Assembly: GCF_034044715.1 (NCBI RefSeq)
Contig: NZ_JAXCLW010000011.1
Span: 1-64,000 of the forward strand
Source: Dongia_B soli
GTDB lineage: Bacteria > Pseudomonadota > Alphaproteobacteria > Dongiales > Dongiaceae
Direction: 5' to 3'
DNA length: 64,000 nt
In this document: one piece after another, positions 9,590 through 17,976 of the stretch
Numbering within the stretch: position 1 is the stretch's first letter
Layout: each line of letters opens with the position of its first letter
Position numbers and translations under genes: made by a program
The notes under the pieces: generated by a model
Database searches by the model: none
The model's input: only the letters and a program-made list of their open reading frames with translations
What the model was told of the DNA's origin: nothing

Positions 9590-9940
9590 ATGGCCGAGAC
9601 TTTGCATTTCAAGCGCGCGGAGATGCAATTCGACAAATATGGCGGTCCTCCGGGCAGCGCCGAGATTTGCCGTCTGGTTGGGCCCGATGTCAGCAAGACC
9701 ATGGGCGTCGGCGTCGCCAAATTCGACGATTGCTCGATCGAATGGACCGTTCTCTATGATGAAGTGATCGTCGTGCTGGAAGGCGAGTTTCGCCTGCGGC
9801 TGCCTGACCGGGTGATCGAAGGCCGCCCGGGCGATGTCATCTGGATTCCGGAAAATACGCCATTGCGCTATGAGGGCAAAAAGGCTGTCGTCTGCTACGC
9901 CCTGCATCCCGTCGATTGGCGTGCCCGGCACAATCTGTAA
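9590..9940 (+). CDS. EutQ-like cupin domain protein
   Basis: This small 116-residue single-domain cupin is similar in style to the C-terminal domain of ethanolamine-utilisation protein EutQ. The beta-barrel signature runs from VLYDEVIVVLEGEFRLRL to GRPGDVIWIPENTPLRY. The classical metal-binding His residues of cupin motif 1 are missing, which is usual for EutQ-type cupins, so metal catalysis is doubtful. GGGGGAGC lies shortly before ATG 9590. It is the first gene of the plus-strand arm, followed by the flavoprotein, aminotransferase and GS-like ligase. It may bind or protect a small amine or aldehyde intermediate, but no specific reaction can be assigned. There is no sign of ethanolamine ammonia-lyase or microcompartment genes nearby. 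Confidence 0.75.
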   Translation: MAETLHFKRAEMQFDKYGGPPGSAEICRLVGPDVSKTMGVGVAKFDDCSIEWTVLYDEVIVVLEGEFRLRLPDRVIEGRPGDVIWIPENTPLRYEGKKAVVCYALHPVDWRARHNL

Positions 9941-9947
9941 CCGCTGA

Positions 9948-9966
9948 CCGGGCCGGACCGGCCCGG
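9948..9966 (+). other. Perfect GC palindrome hairpin between cupin and flavoprotein genes
   Basis: CCGGGCCGGACCGGCCCGG is a perfect 9-1-9 palindrome starting 8 bases after the cupin stop codon. No T-run follows, so it is not a classical terminator. It could act as an mRNA stabiliser or attenuator between a small first gene and the rest of the operon. Confidence 0.6.
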
Positions 9967-10018
9967 ACAACAACGTCGCATTCAATACTGCGTAGAAGAA
10001 AGGATGGGGGTGCCGGCA

Positions 10019-11971
10019 ATGGCCGAGTTGTCGCATCTGTTTTCGCCGATCAAGATCCGTAACCTGGAGATCAAGAATCGCATTCTGTCGACCGGGCATG
10101 ACACCACCCTGCCCACCAACTTCGTCCCCAATGACGCGCTGGTCGCCTATCAGCAGGCCCGTGCAGAGGGCGGGGTGGGGTTGATCGTCATGCAGGTGTC
10201 GGGCGTGCATGAGACGGCGCGCTATACTTCGCACCTTCTGATGGCGACCAACGACGATTGCATCCCCCATTATCGCAAGGTGGCCGAGGCTGTGCACCAG
10301 CATGGCTGTGCCTTGTTCGGCCAGCTCTTCCATCCGGGCCGCGAAATCATGGAAAGCTCGGACGGCACTGCGCCGGTGGCCTATGCGCCCTCCGCCGTGC
10401 CGAATGAGCGTTTTCATGTGATGCCGCGGCCGATGTCGCTGGCCATGATCCAGGAAGTGATCGAAGGCTACGCCGCCGCTGCCAGGCGGTTGCAAGCCGC
10501 AGGCCTCGATGGCGTAGAAGTCGTCGCCAGCCACGGCTATCTGCCCGCCCAGTTCCTCAATCCGCGCGTCAATCTGCGGACCGATCAATATGGCGGCTCT
10601 TTCGAGAACCGCCTTCGCTTTTTGCGCGACGTGGTGGCGGCAGTCCGGACGGCGACCGGTCCGGATTTCATCATCGGTTTGCGGATCAGCGGCGATGAAA
10701 AGGATGCCGACGGTCTGACCGATGCCGAATCGCTGGAGGCGCTGGTCGCGCTTGACGGTAGTTTCGACTACTTCAACATCGTTGCCGGATCCTCAGCCAG
10801 CATCGGCGGTGCTGTTCACATCGCCCCGCCGATGGCTTTTCCCAGCGGCTATGTCGCTCCTTTCGGAGCTGCCGCGAAGGCCAAGGTGAAGACGCCGGTT
10901 TTTGTCGCCGGGCGCATCAACCAGCCGCAGGACGGCGACAAGATCATCGCCAGCGGCCAGGCTGATATGGTGGGCATGACCCGCGCGCTGATTTGCGATC
11001 CGGAAATGCCCGCCAAAGCCGAGGCGGGGAAGCTTGACGATATTCGTGCCTGCATCGCCTGCAACCAGGCCTGTATCGGCCATTTCCACATGGGATATCC
11101 GATCTCCTGCATTCAGCATCCGGAGACCGGACGCGAGCTGAAATACGGCAAGCTGCAGCCCGCGGTCGTGAAAAAGAAGGTCCTCATCGCCGGCGGCGGG
11201 CCGGGCGGGATGAAAGCCGCGGCGGTCGCGGCGGCCCGTGGCCACGACGTCACGCTCTGCGAAGCCTCACCCCGTCTGGGCGGCCAGGCCTTGCTGGCCC
11301 AGCTTCTGCCGAGCCGCGCCGAATTCGGCGGCATCGTCACCAATCTCACCCGCGAGATGGAACTGGCCGGTGTCAATGTGCGGACCCGAACCGAGGTGAC
11401 GCGCGAGCTTGTCGAAGCGGAGAAGCCGGATGTGGTCATCATCGCCACCGGTGCGCAGCCGCGCACGCCGGAGATCGAAGGTGCGGAAACGGCGCATGTG
11501 GTGAATGCCTGGCAGGTCATCCGCAACGAAGTGAATATCGGTGCTTCCGTGCTGATCGCCGATTGGCGCTGCGACTGGATCGGTCTCGGCCTTGCAGAAA
11601 AGCTGGCGCGCAGTGGCTGCCGCGTTCGCCTGGCCGTTGACGGCTATATGGCCGGCCAGCGGGTCCATCAATACGTCCGCGATCATTGGGTCGGTGTGTT
11701 GCATGATCTCGGCGTCGAGGTCATTCCCTATGCTCGCCTGTTCGGTGTCGATGGCTCGACCGTCTATCTGCAGCATGCCACCAGCGGCGCTGCCATGGTC
11801 GTCGAAGAGGTCGACACGCTGGTCGCATCGCTGGGTCATGAGCGAGTGCACAAGTTGGAAGACGCGCTAGCCGGCTTGGCGGTGGAAACACATGTCATCG
11901 GCGATTGCTTGACCCCGCGCACCGCCGAGGAAGCCGTTTTGGAGGGATTGAAGGTCGCCGCCGTGCTTTGA
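10019..11971 (+). CDS. NADH:flavin oxidoreductase of the trimethylamine dehydrogenase / N-methylproline demethylase family
   Basis: This 650-residue flavoprotein is built like trimethylamine dehydrogenase and 2,4-dienoyl-CoA reductase. It has an Old Yellow Enzyme TIM barrel (residues 1-340, FMN), a 4Fe-4S motif (C345-X2-C348-X3-C352-X11-C364) and a C-terminal Rossmann nucleotide-binding domain (VLIAGGGPGGMKAA). The barrel signatures HPGRE, SHGYLPAQFLNPRVN and DQYGGSFENR are present. Relatives oxidise or demethylate N-methylated amines, or reduce conjugated acyl-CoAs. In this company of amine genes an amine substrate is more likely; that is inference. An upstream in-frame ATG at 10004 exists, but MAELSHLF at 10019 matches the family start and has a purine-rich AGGATGGGGG stretch in front. 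No electron-transfer flavoprotein is next to it. Confidence 0.82.
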   Translation: MAELSHLFSPIKIRNLEIKNRILSTGHDTTLPTNFVPNDALVAYQQARAEGGVGLIVMQVSGVHETARYTSHLLMATNDDCIPHYRKVAEAVHQHGCALFGQLFHPGREIMESSDGTAPVAYAPSAVPNERFHVMPRPMSLAMIQEVIEGYAAAARRLQAAGLDGVEVVASHGYLPAQFLNPRVNLRTDQYGGSFENRLRFLRDVVAAVRTATGPDFIIGLRISGDEKDADGLTDAESLEALVALDGSFDYFNIVAGSSASIGGAVHIAPPMAFPSGYVAPFGAAAKAKVKTPVFVAGRINQPQDGDKIIASGQADMVGMTRALICDPEMPAKAEAGKLDDIRACIACNQACIGHFHMGYPISCIQHPETGRELKYGKLQPAVVKKKVLIAGGGPGGMKAAAVAAARGHDVTLCEASPRLGGQALLAQLLPSRAEFGGIVTNLTREMELAGVNVRTRTEVTRELVEAEKPDVVIIATGAQPRTPEIEGAETAHVVNAWQVIRNEVNIGASVLIADWRCDWIGLGLAEKLARSGCRVRLAVDGYMAGQRVHQYVRDHWVGVLHDLGVEVIPYARLFGVDGSTVYLQHATSGAAMVVEEVDTLVASLGHERVHKLEDALAGLAVETHVIGDCLTPRTAEEAVLEGLKVAAVL

Positions 11972-12020
11972 AACGGCGGTTCAACAAACAGCAACGACAA
12001 GAAAAAGGGGAGTACGTGTC

Positions 12021-13427
12021 TTGCCGAACAGCAATTTCGCTTATGACATTGCCGATTTGACCGCCAAGGATCGCGATCACATGATCCATCCTTGGGTGGA
12101 TCTGGGAACCGTTCAGTCGCGCGAACCGCTGATCGTGGCACAGGGTGAGGGCGCGTGCATTTACAACGTCCAGGGCCAGCGCATGATCGACGGGATCGGC
12201 GGCATGTGGTGCGTCAATATCGGTTATGGTCGTGAGGAAATGGCTCAGGCGATCGCCGATCAGGCGCGCAAGCTCTGCTACTTTTCGCCCTTCGGCATCA
12301 TCGGCACCCCGCCCTCGATCGAGCTGGCCGAGCGGCTGACCCGGCACGCACCGGGCGATCTCAAGCATGTCTTCTTCACCACGGGCGGCTCGACGGCGGT
12401 GGATTCGGCTTTGCGCTTCGTGCATTTCTACAACAACTTCAAGGGGCGCCCGAACAAGAAGCAGATCATCACCCGGGAATATGCCTATCACGGCAGCACG
12501 CTGCTTTCGGCCTCGGTCTCCGGCAAGCCGGCCGACCGGGGTCGCATGGACCTCATTACCTCCTTCATTCACCATCTGCCGGCGCCCAACCCGTATCGTC
12601 GGCCCGACGGCATGTCGCTTGAGTCATATGGCGATCAGGTGGTCGGGGATCTGGAGCGCAAGATTCTCGAACTCGGCCCGGAAAATGTCGCCTGTTTCAT
12701 TGCCGAGCCACTTCTCGCCTCTGGCGGCGTGATCGTGCCACCGCCGGGCTATCAACGCCGTACCTGGGAAATCTGCCGCAAATACGATGTCCTCTATATT
12801 TCCGATGAAGTGGTCACCGGTTTCGGCCGGCTCGGTCATATCTTCGCGTCGGAGCCGGTGTTCGGCATCCAGCCGGATATCATCACCTGCGCCAAGGGGC
12901 TGACGTCGGGCTATGTGCCGCTCGGTGCCTTCCTGGTTTCCGACCGTCTCTATAGCGAATTGACGGAGACCGCCGGCAAAGGCCAGTCGTTCTCCAATGG
13001 CTATACTTATTCCGCGCATCCGGTTGCCTGTGCCGCTGCCCTCACCAATCTCGATATCATCGAGCGCGACGATATTTGCGGGCATGTGCAACGGGTCGGA
13101 CCTTATTTCCATCAGCAGCTCGAAACCCTCACCGATCTCGATATGGTCGGTGACGTGCGCGGCAGCCACTTCATGGTCTGCATCGAGTGCACGGCGGATA
13201 AGAAGACCAAGGCGGTGCCGCCGGCAGAATGGGATGTGGCGCGGCGCATCTTCGAGAAATGCATGCCGCGCGGCCTGCTGATCCGGCCGATGGGGCATCT
13301 CATCGTCTTCTCGCCGACTTTGGTCATCAGCCGTGCCCAGATCGATGAAGCCGTGGCCATTTTGCGGGCCTGCATGAGCGAAGTTCAGGACGATTTGCGT
13401 CGGGACGGCTTTAAGATCGCCGCCTGA
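12021..13427 (+). CDS. Class III PLP-dependent aminotransferase (polyamine/omega-amine:pyruvate type)
   Basis: This fold-type I aminotransferase of 468 residues transfers an amino group from a terminal amine to a keto acid such as pyruvate. Key sites are TTGGSTAVDSA (phosphate cup, about 120-130), the Asp of SDEVVTGFGR (262-270) that holds the PLP ring nitrogen, and Lys292 in CAKGLTSGY, the Schiff-base lysine. It resembles putrescine/spermidine:pyruvate transaminases (SpuC type) and aspartate-family annotated relatives. It starts with TTG at 12021, preceded by a good AAAGGGGAG ribosome site at spacing 8. It lies 49 bases after the flavoprotein and upstream of the GS-like ligase, an order that recalls gamma-glutamylated amine routes. 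The precise amine substrate is unknown. Confidence 0.85.
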   Translation: MPNSNFAYDIADLTAKDRDHMIHPWVDLGTVQSREPLIVAQGEGACIYNVQGQRMIDGIGGMWCVNIGYGREEMAQAIADQARKLCYFSPFGIIGTPPSIELAERLTRHAPGDLKHVFFTTGGSTAVDSALRFVHFYNNFKGRPNKKQIITREYAYHGSTLLSASVSGKPADRGRMDLITSFIHHLPAPNPYRRPDGMSLESYGDQVVGDLERKILELGPENVACFIAEPLLASGGVIVPPPGYQRRTWEICRKYDVLYISDEVVTGFGRLGHIFASEPVFGIQPDIITCAKGLTSGYVPLGAFLVSDRLYSELTETAGKGQSFSNGYTYSAHPVACAAALTNLDIIERDDICGHVQRVGPYFHQQLETLTDLDMVGDVRGSHFMVCIECTADKKTKAVPPAEWDVARRIFEKCMPRGLLIRPMGHLIVFSPTLVISRAQIDEAVAILRACMSEVQDDLRRDGFKIAA

Positions 13428-13522
13428 TTCGGCGTTGCTTTCCAGCGGCATTGCGCCGCAAACTGACGCGGTGACTGCGTGCAGCAGTGACCAGGCGAGA
13501 TACCGGCCGGGGGAGGAAGCTC

Positions 13523-14859
13523 ATGGCCAGATCACCGCGTCAGAAGGCGGCCGGTAAGGCGGTGCGCCAACAGGCCAGGATCGCCCATATCGGGATGATC
13601 GATCTTGATGGCGGCTTTCGCGAGCGCCGCCTCGCCGTTGCCGATATCGACAAGGTCTTCGGCCCCGGCGGCACCTTCTGCAATGTCGTCAATCAATGGG
13701 ATGTCAGCGACGCGGTTTTCGGTCCGGGCCCTTTCGTCGGTGAGGCCGTCTGGATCGATCCGGCTTCCGCCCGGCCTTATCCATTCGAATCCGGCGCTAT
13801 CATGCTGCTGGCCGAATATACCGGGGATCAGGCGGAGACCGTGCCGCGTGCCGTCTTGCGTCGACAGGTCGAGTGTGCGGCCAAGCTAGGCGTTGTCGTT
13901 AAGACCGCTTTTGAATTCGAATGGCTGGTTTACGACGAAACGGCAAAAAGTTTGCGCGATAAAGAGTTCATGCGGCTCACGCCCTGGGCGGTGGACAATC
14001 GCTGTTGGGACGGTCTCAGTGCGCCCATCTATGCCGAGCCGATCTGCGAGCTGGAGGCTTTGTTGCGTGATGGCGGGATTGGTCTCCTGGGACTTGGCAT
14101 GGAATTGGGACCCGGCTGCCTGGAAGGCACGCTCGCCGCAACGGATGCCATTGGGGCCGCCGACGAGGCAGCCTTGTTCAAGCTTTACACCAAGGCCTTC
14201 TTCCGCCGTCGCAACCAGACGGCCGTCTTCATGTCACAGCCCGATGCGAACGCACCCGGTCTATCCGGTCACATTCACCTCTCCCTGCGGGATAAGCGCG
14301 GACGCAATCTCTTCTATGATGCCGACGGTCCCGACTGTATGAGCGCGACCATGCGGCATTTTATCGGTGGCGTTCTTGCCCTGCTGCCGGATTGCCTGGC
14401 TTTGCCCCTGCATACGGTCAATGCCTATCGCCGATTGTCGCCCGGCAATTGGGCGCCACGCACCGCGACCTGGAGCGTGCAGAACTATTCAACTGCGATC
14501 CGCGCCGTGACGGACAATGCCAATCTTTGTCGTCTCGAATTCCGTCTGCCGGGCGCAGATGTGCATCCGCATCTGGCACTTGCCATGCTGCTTGGCACCG
14601 GGCTATGGGGCATGGAACAACGGATCGAACCGCCGGTGCCGGTGATCAGCGACGGCAGGGTCGATGTCCCGGTTGGCACGCGCATTTTACCGCATGACTT
14701 GCGCTTGGCAGCGGAGGCTTTGTCCGGCAGCAAGGTCGCGGCGGGTTTGTCGGCGACGCATTTGTCGAGCGGTTCGCCCAGTCGCGCCGCCATGAATTCC
14801 ACGCACTGCAACGCGCGGTTAGTGCTGCCGAGAAAGCCCGCTATTTCGAAGCGATGTAG
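13523..14859 (+). pseudogene. Glutamine synthetase-like (gamma-glutamylpolyamine synthetase type) ligase, frameshifted near the C-terminus
   Basis: This is a GS-fold ligase of the PuuA/SpuI class, which joins glutamate to an amine using ATP. The start MARSPRQ at 13523 has GGGGGAGGAAG just upstream. The GS features EFEWLVYDE, GLSGHIHLSL, the NAYRRLSPGNWAPRTATWS loop and the RLEFRLPGADVHPHLALAM block are intact. After GSKVAAG the frame is lost at 14743-14749; as read it ends in an unrelated basic tail at 14890. One extra base restores FVGDAFVERFAQSRRHEF and ends at TAG 14857-14859 (445 aa), as expected for the family. Only about the last 36 residues are changed, which includes helices that pack in the GS dodecamer. 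It could therefore be impaired rather than absent. It converges on the efflux genes. Confidence 0.82.
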
Positions 14860-14874
14860 ACCGCACCATCCTCA

Positions 14875-17800
14875 TCATTCGGCCGGATGAACCAGTTCGC
14901 CGCTGCGTTGCCGTTTGAACATCCGCGAGAGCTTTTCGAAATAGATATAGATGACCGGCGTGATGTAGAGCGTCAGCAACTGCGAGACGACGAGGCCGCC
15001 GACCACGGCGAGGCCGAGCGGTCGGCGCAATTCGGCGCCAGCCCCATGGCCCAAGGCGATCGGCAAGGTACCCATGATCGCGGCCATGGTCGTCATCATG
15101 ATCGGCCGGAAACGGAGCAGGCAGGCTTCACGCATGGCCTGTTCCGCCGATATGCCTTTGTCACGTTGATGGACGATCGCCACGTCCACCATCATGATGG
15201 CATTCTTCTTGACGATACCGATCAGCATTACGATGCCGATGATCGAGATGACGTTCAGATCGGTCTTGAACAGCATCAGGGTGATCAAGGCGCCAAGACA
15301 GGCTGCGGGCAGACCGGAAAGAATGGTGATCGGATGGATAAAGCTTTCATAGAGAATGCCGAGCACCACATAGATCACAAAAATTGCCGCCAACAACAGC
15401 AGTCCCTGGCCTGCGAGCGAGTCCTGGAAGACTTGCGCCGTGCCCTGGAAGCTGGTTGTGATGGTCGGCGGCAGCTTCATATCGGTCTTTACCTGATTGA
15501 TCGAATCGACCGCCTGGCCCAGCGAGATCCCTGGCGCGAGGTTGAAGGAGACGGTGACCGATGGAAGCTGTGACTGGTGGTTGACGCTGAGCGGCCCGGC
15601 TTTTCGATGGATCGTGACCAGGGAGTCAAGGGGAACCAACTGGCCGGTGCTGCTGTGAATATAGATGCTGCTGAGCGTCTGTTCGTTCTGGCGGAATTCC
15701 GGCAGGACTTCCAGGATGACTTCATAATCGTTGCTCGGCTGATAGATCGTGGCGATCTGCCGACTGCCGAAGGCGCCATAAAGCGTGCTACGTATCTGGT
15801 CCGTGGTGATACCGAGCAGTGCGGCACGGTCACGATCGATATCGACGAAGATTTGCGGGCTGCGGATCTGCAGGTCGCTGGTCACGTCGCGAAGCCCGGG
15901 CAAAGCGGCAAGCCGCTTTTCGAATTCCGGTGCTGTCTTGTTCAATTCATCCAGATCCGTCCCTTGCATGGTGACCTGATAGAGACTCTTGGATGAGCGC
16001 CCGCCGACCTGGATGTTCTGGACCGGCTGCATATAAACCTTCAGGGAAGGGAGATGCGACAGTTTCGGCCGCAGGCGGTTGATCACATCGCTGACCGAGA
16101 CCTTGCGTTCTTCCAGCGGCTTCAACCCGACGAACATGCGGCCCGAATTTTCACCGCCTGCGCTTGATGAACCGACGCTGGAATTGACCGTCGATACGGC
16201 GGGGTCGGCGGCAATGATGGCGGCGGCCTGCTGTTGCACCACTGTCATGCCGGCAAAGGAGATATCTTCCGGTCCTTCGGTTGTGATGGAAATCTGCCCG
16301 GTATCTTCGATCGGGAAGAAGCCCTTCTGCACCACACTCATCAGATAGAAGGTGAGACCGAGAGACGCCAGGGTGATGAGGAGCACGATCGGCTTGATCC
16401 GCAGGGCGGCGGAGAGCGTGACGTCATAAAGCCGGTGCATCGCATCGAAGCCGGCCTCGAAGAAGCGATAGAGGCGGCCATGCTGGGTATTGTGGCCGCC
16501 TGCGCGCAGCAGCCGGCTGCACATCATGGGGGTGAGCGTCAGCGACACGAAGCCTGAAATGAGGATGGTCAAACTGATGGTGACGGCGAATTCACGGAAC
16601 AGACGGCCGACAATGCCGCCCATGAAAAGAACCGGGATGAAAACGGCGACCAGCGACAGGGTGATCGACAGGATGGTGAAAGCAATCTCACGCGACCCCT
16701 TCATGGCCGCGGTCCAGGGTTTTTCGCCCTCCTCGATATGTCGGACGATGTTTTCCAGCATGACGATGGCATCGTCGACCACGAAACCGACGGAAAGCGT
16801 GAGGGCCAGGAGCGATAGGTTATCGATCGAATAACCCATCAGATACATCAAGGCGAATGTACCGACCAACGAGACCGGCAGCACGACGGCCGGAATCAGG
16901 GTGGCGGTCAAGTTGCGCAGGAACAGGAAAATCACCAACACGACAAGCGCAATGGTCAAAGCGAGCGTGAACTGCACGTCCGCGACCGACGCCCGGATCG
17001 ATTCCGAGCGGTCGAGCATGACATTCAGCTTTACCGAGGCGGGAATCTGCGCATTCAGATAAGGCAGCATCTCCTTGACGGCATCGACGACGGCAACGGT
17101 ATTGGCATCGGGCTGGCGCCGGATCGCCAGCAGGATCGTGCGCCTGCCGTTGAACCAGCTCGCGGTCTTGTCGTTTTCAACGCTGTCCACGACATTGGCG
17201 ATATCGCCCAATCGGACCGGATTGCCGTTTCGATAAGCGACGATCAGCGGCCGATATTGCGCCGCTTCGGTGAGCTGCTGATTGGCCTGGATGACCGCGC
17301 TGCGATCGGTGCCGCTGAGCGAGCCGACAGGGGTATTGGAATTGGCCGCATTGACGGCATTCTGGATGTCGTCGAAACCGACGCCCATGCCGGCCAGGGT
17401 ATTGGGATTGAGCTGAACCCGTACCGAGAATTTCTGCGCACCATAGACCTGAACCTGGGCGATGCCGGGCAAGGTCGATATGCGCTGGGCGATCAAAGTC
17501 TCGGCATATTCATCGACAGCCGAAAGCGGCAGCGTATCCGATGTCAGCGAAAGGAACAGGATCGGCGAGTCGGCCGGGTTCACCTTGCGAAAACTGGGCG
17601 GCGTCGTCATTTCCTCGGGCAATTGCCGGGCGGCCGTGGTCATCGCCGATTGGACGTCCAGAGCGGCGCCGTCGATATCGCGATTGAGATCGAATTGCAG
17701 CTGGATATCGGTGGAGCCCTGGGTGCTGGTCGAGGTGATGGTATTGATACCGGCAATCGTCATGAACTGCCGTTCCAGCGGCGTTGCCACCGATGCGGCC

Positions 17801-17976
17801 ATGGTTTCCGGGCTTGCGCCGGGCAGGGAGGCGGATACCTGAATGGTTGGAAAGTCAACCCGCGGCAGGGCCGCGACCGGCAGCAGGCGGTATCCGAAGA
17901 TGCCGATGACCACGAAAGTGATCATCAGCAGGGTGGTCATGACCGGTCGGCGGATACAAAGCTCCGGCAGTGTCAC
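14875..17976 (-). CDS. RND multidrug efflux permease, MdtB/MdtC-like
   Basis: This 1033-residue inner-membrane proton-driven pump of the HAE1 RND family forms the drug-binding trimer of a tripartite efflux system. It starts with the classical first helix (PVMTTLLMITFVVIGIFGYR) and the LPRVDFPTIQVSASLPGASP porter segment. It has two large periplasmic loops and two six-helix bundles; VGFVVDDAIVMLENI holds the conserved Asp-Asp proton-relay pair in helix 4. The length is normal. The sequence is closer to MdtB/MdtC than to AcrB. It overlaps the adaptor gene by four bases (ATGA), so the two are coupled. No outer-membrane TolC-like gene is next to it. Its expression is probably controlled by the divergent TetR gene. 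Confidence 0.92.
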   Translation of the reverse strand: MTLPELCIRRPVMTTLLMITFVVIGIFGYRLLPVAALPRVDFPTIQVSASLPGASPETMAASVATPLERQFMTIAGINTITSTSTQGSTDIQLQFDLNRDIDGAALDVQSAMTTAARQLPEEMTTPPSFRKVNPADSPILFLSLTSDTLPLSAVDEYAETLIAQRISTLPGIAQVQVYGAQKFSVRVQLNPNTLAGMGVGFDDIQNAVNAANSNTPVGSLSGTDRSAVIQANQQLTEAAQYRPLIVAYRNGNPVRLGDIANVVDSVENDKTASWFNGRRTILLAIRRQPDANTVAVVDAVKEMLPYLNAQIPASVKLNVMLDRSESIRASVADVQFTLALTIALVVLVIFLFLRNLTATLIPAVVLPVSLVGTFALMYLMGYSIDNLSLLALTLSVGFVVDDAIVMLENIVRHIEEGEKPWTAAMKGSREIAFTILSITLSLVAVFIPVLFMGGIVGRLFREFAVTISLTILISGFVSLTLTPMMCSRLLRAGGHNTQHGRLYRFFEAGFDAMHRLYDVTLSAALRIKPIVLLITLASLGLTFYLMSVVQKGFFPIEDTGQISITTEGPEDISFAGMTVVQQQAAAIIAADPAVSTVNSSVGSSSAGGENSGRMFVGLKPLEERKVSVSDVINRLRPKLSHLPSLKVYMQPVQNIQVGGRSSKSLYQVTMQGTDLDELNKTAPEFEKRLAALPGLRDVTSDLQIRSPQIFVDIDRDRAALLGITTDQIRSTLYGAFGSRQIATIYQPSNDYEVILEVLPEFRQNEQTLSSIYIHSSTGQLVPLDSLVTIHRKAGPLSVNHQSQLPSVTVSFNLAPGISLGQAVDSINQVKTDMKLPPTITTSFQGTAQVFQDSLAGQGLLLLAAIFVIYVVLGILYESFIHPITILSGLPAACLGALITLMLFKTDLNVISIIGIVMLIGIVKKNAIMMVDVAIVHQRDKGISAEQAMREACLLRFRPIMMTTMAAIMGTLPIALGHGAGAELRRPLGLAVVGGLVVSQLLTLYITPVIYIYFEKLSRMFKRQRSGELVHPAE

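Noticed and set aside
9515..10588. 357-codon minus-strand frame
   Set aside because: It is antisense to the cupin and flavoprotein genes and shows no family features.
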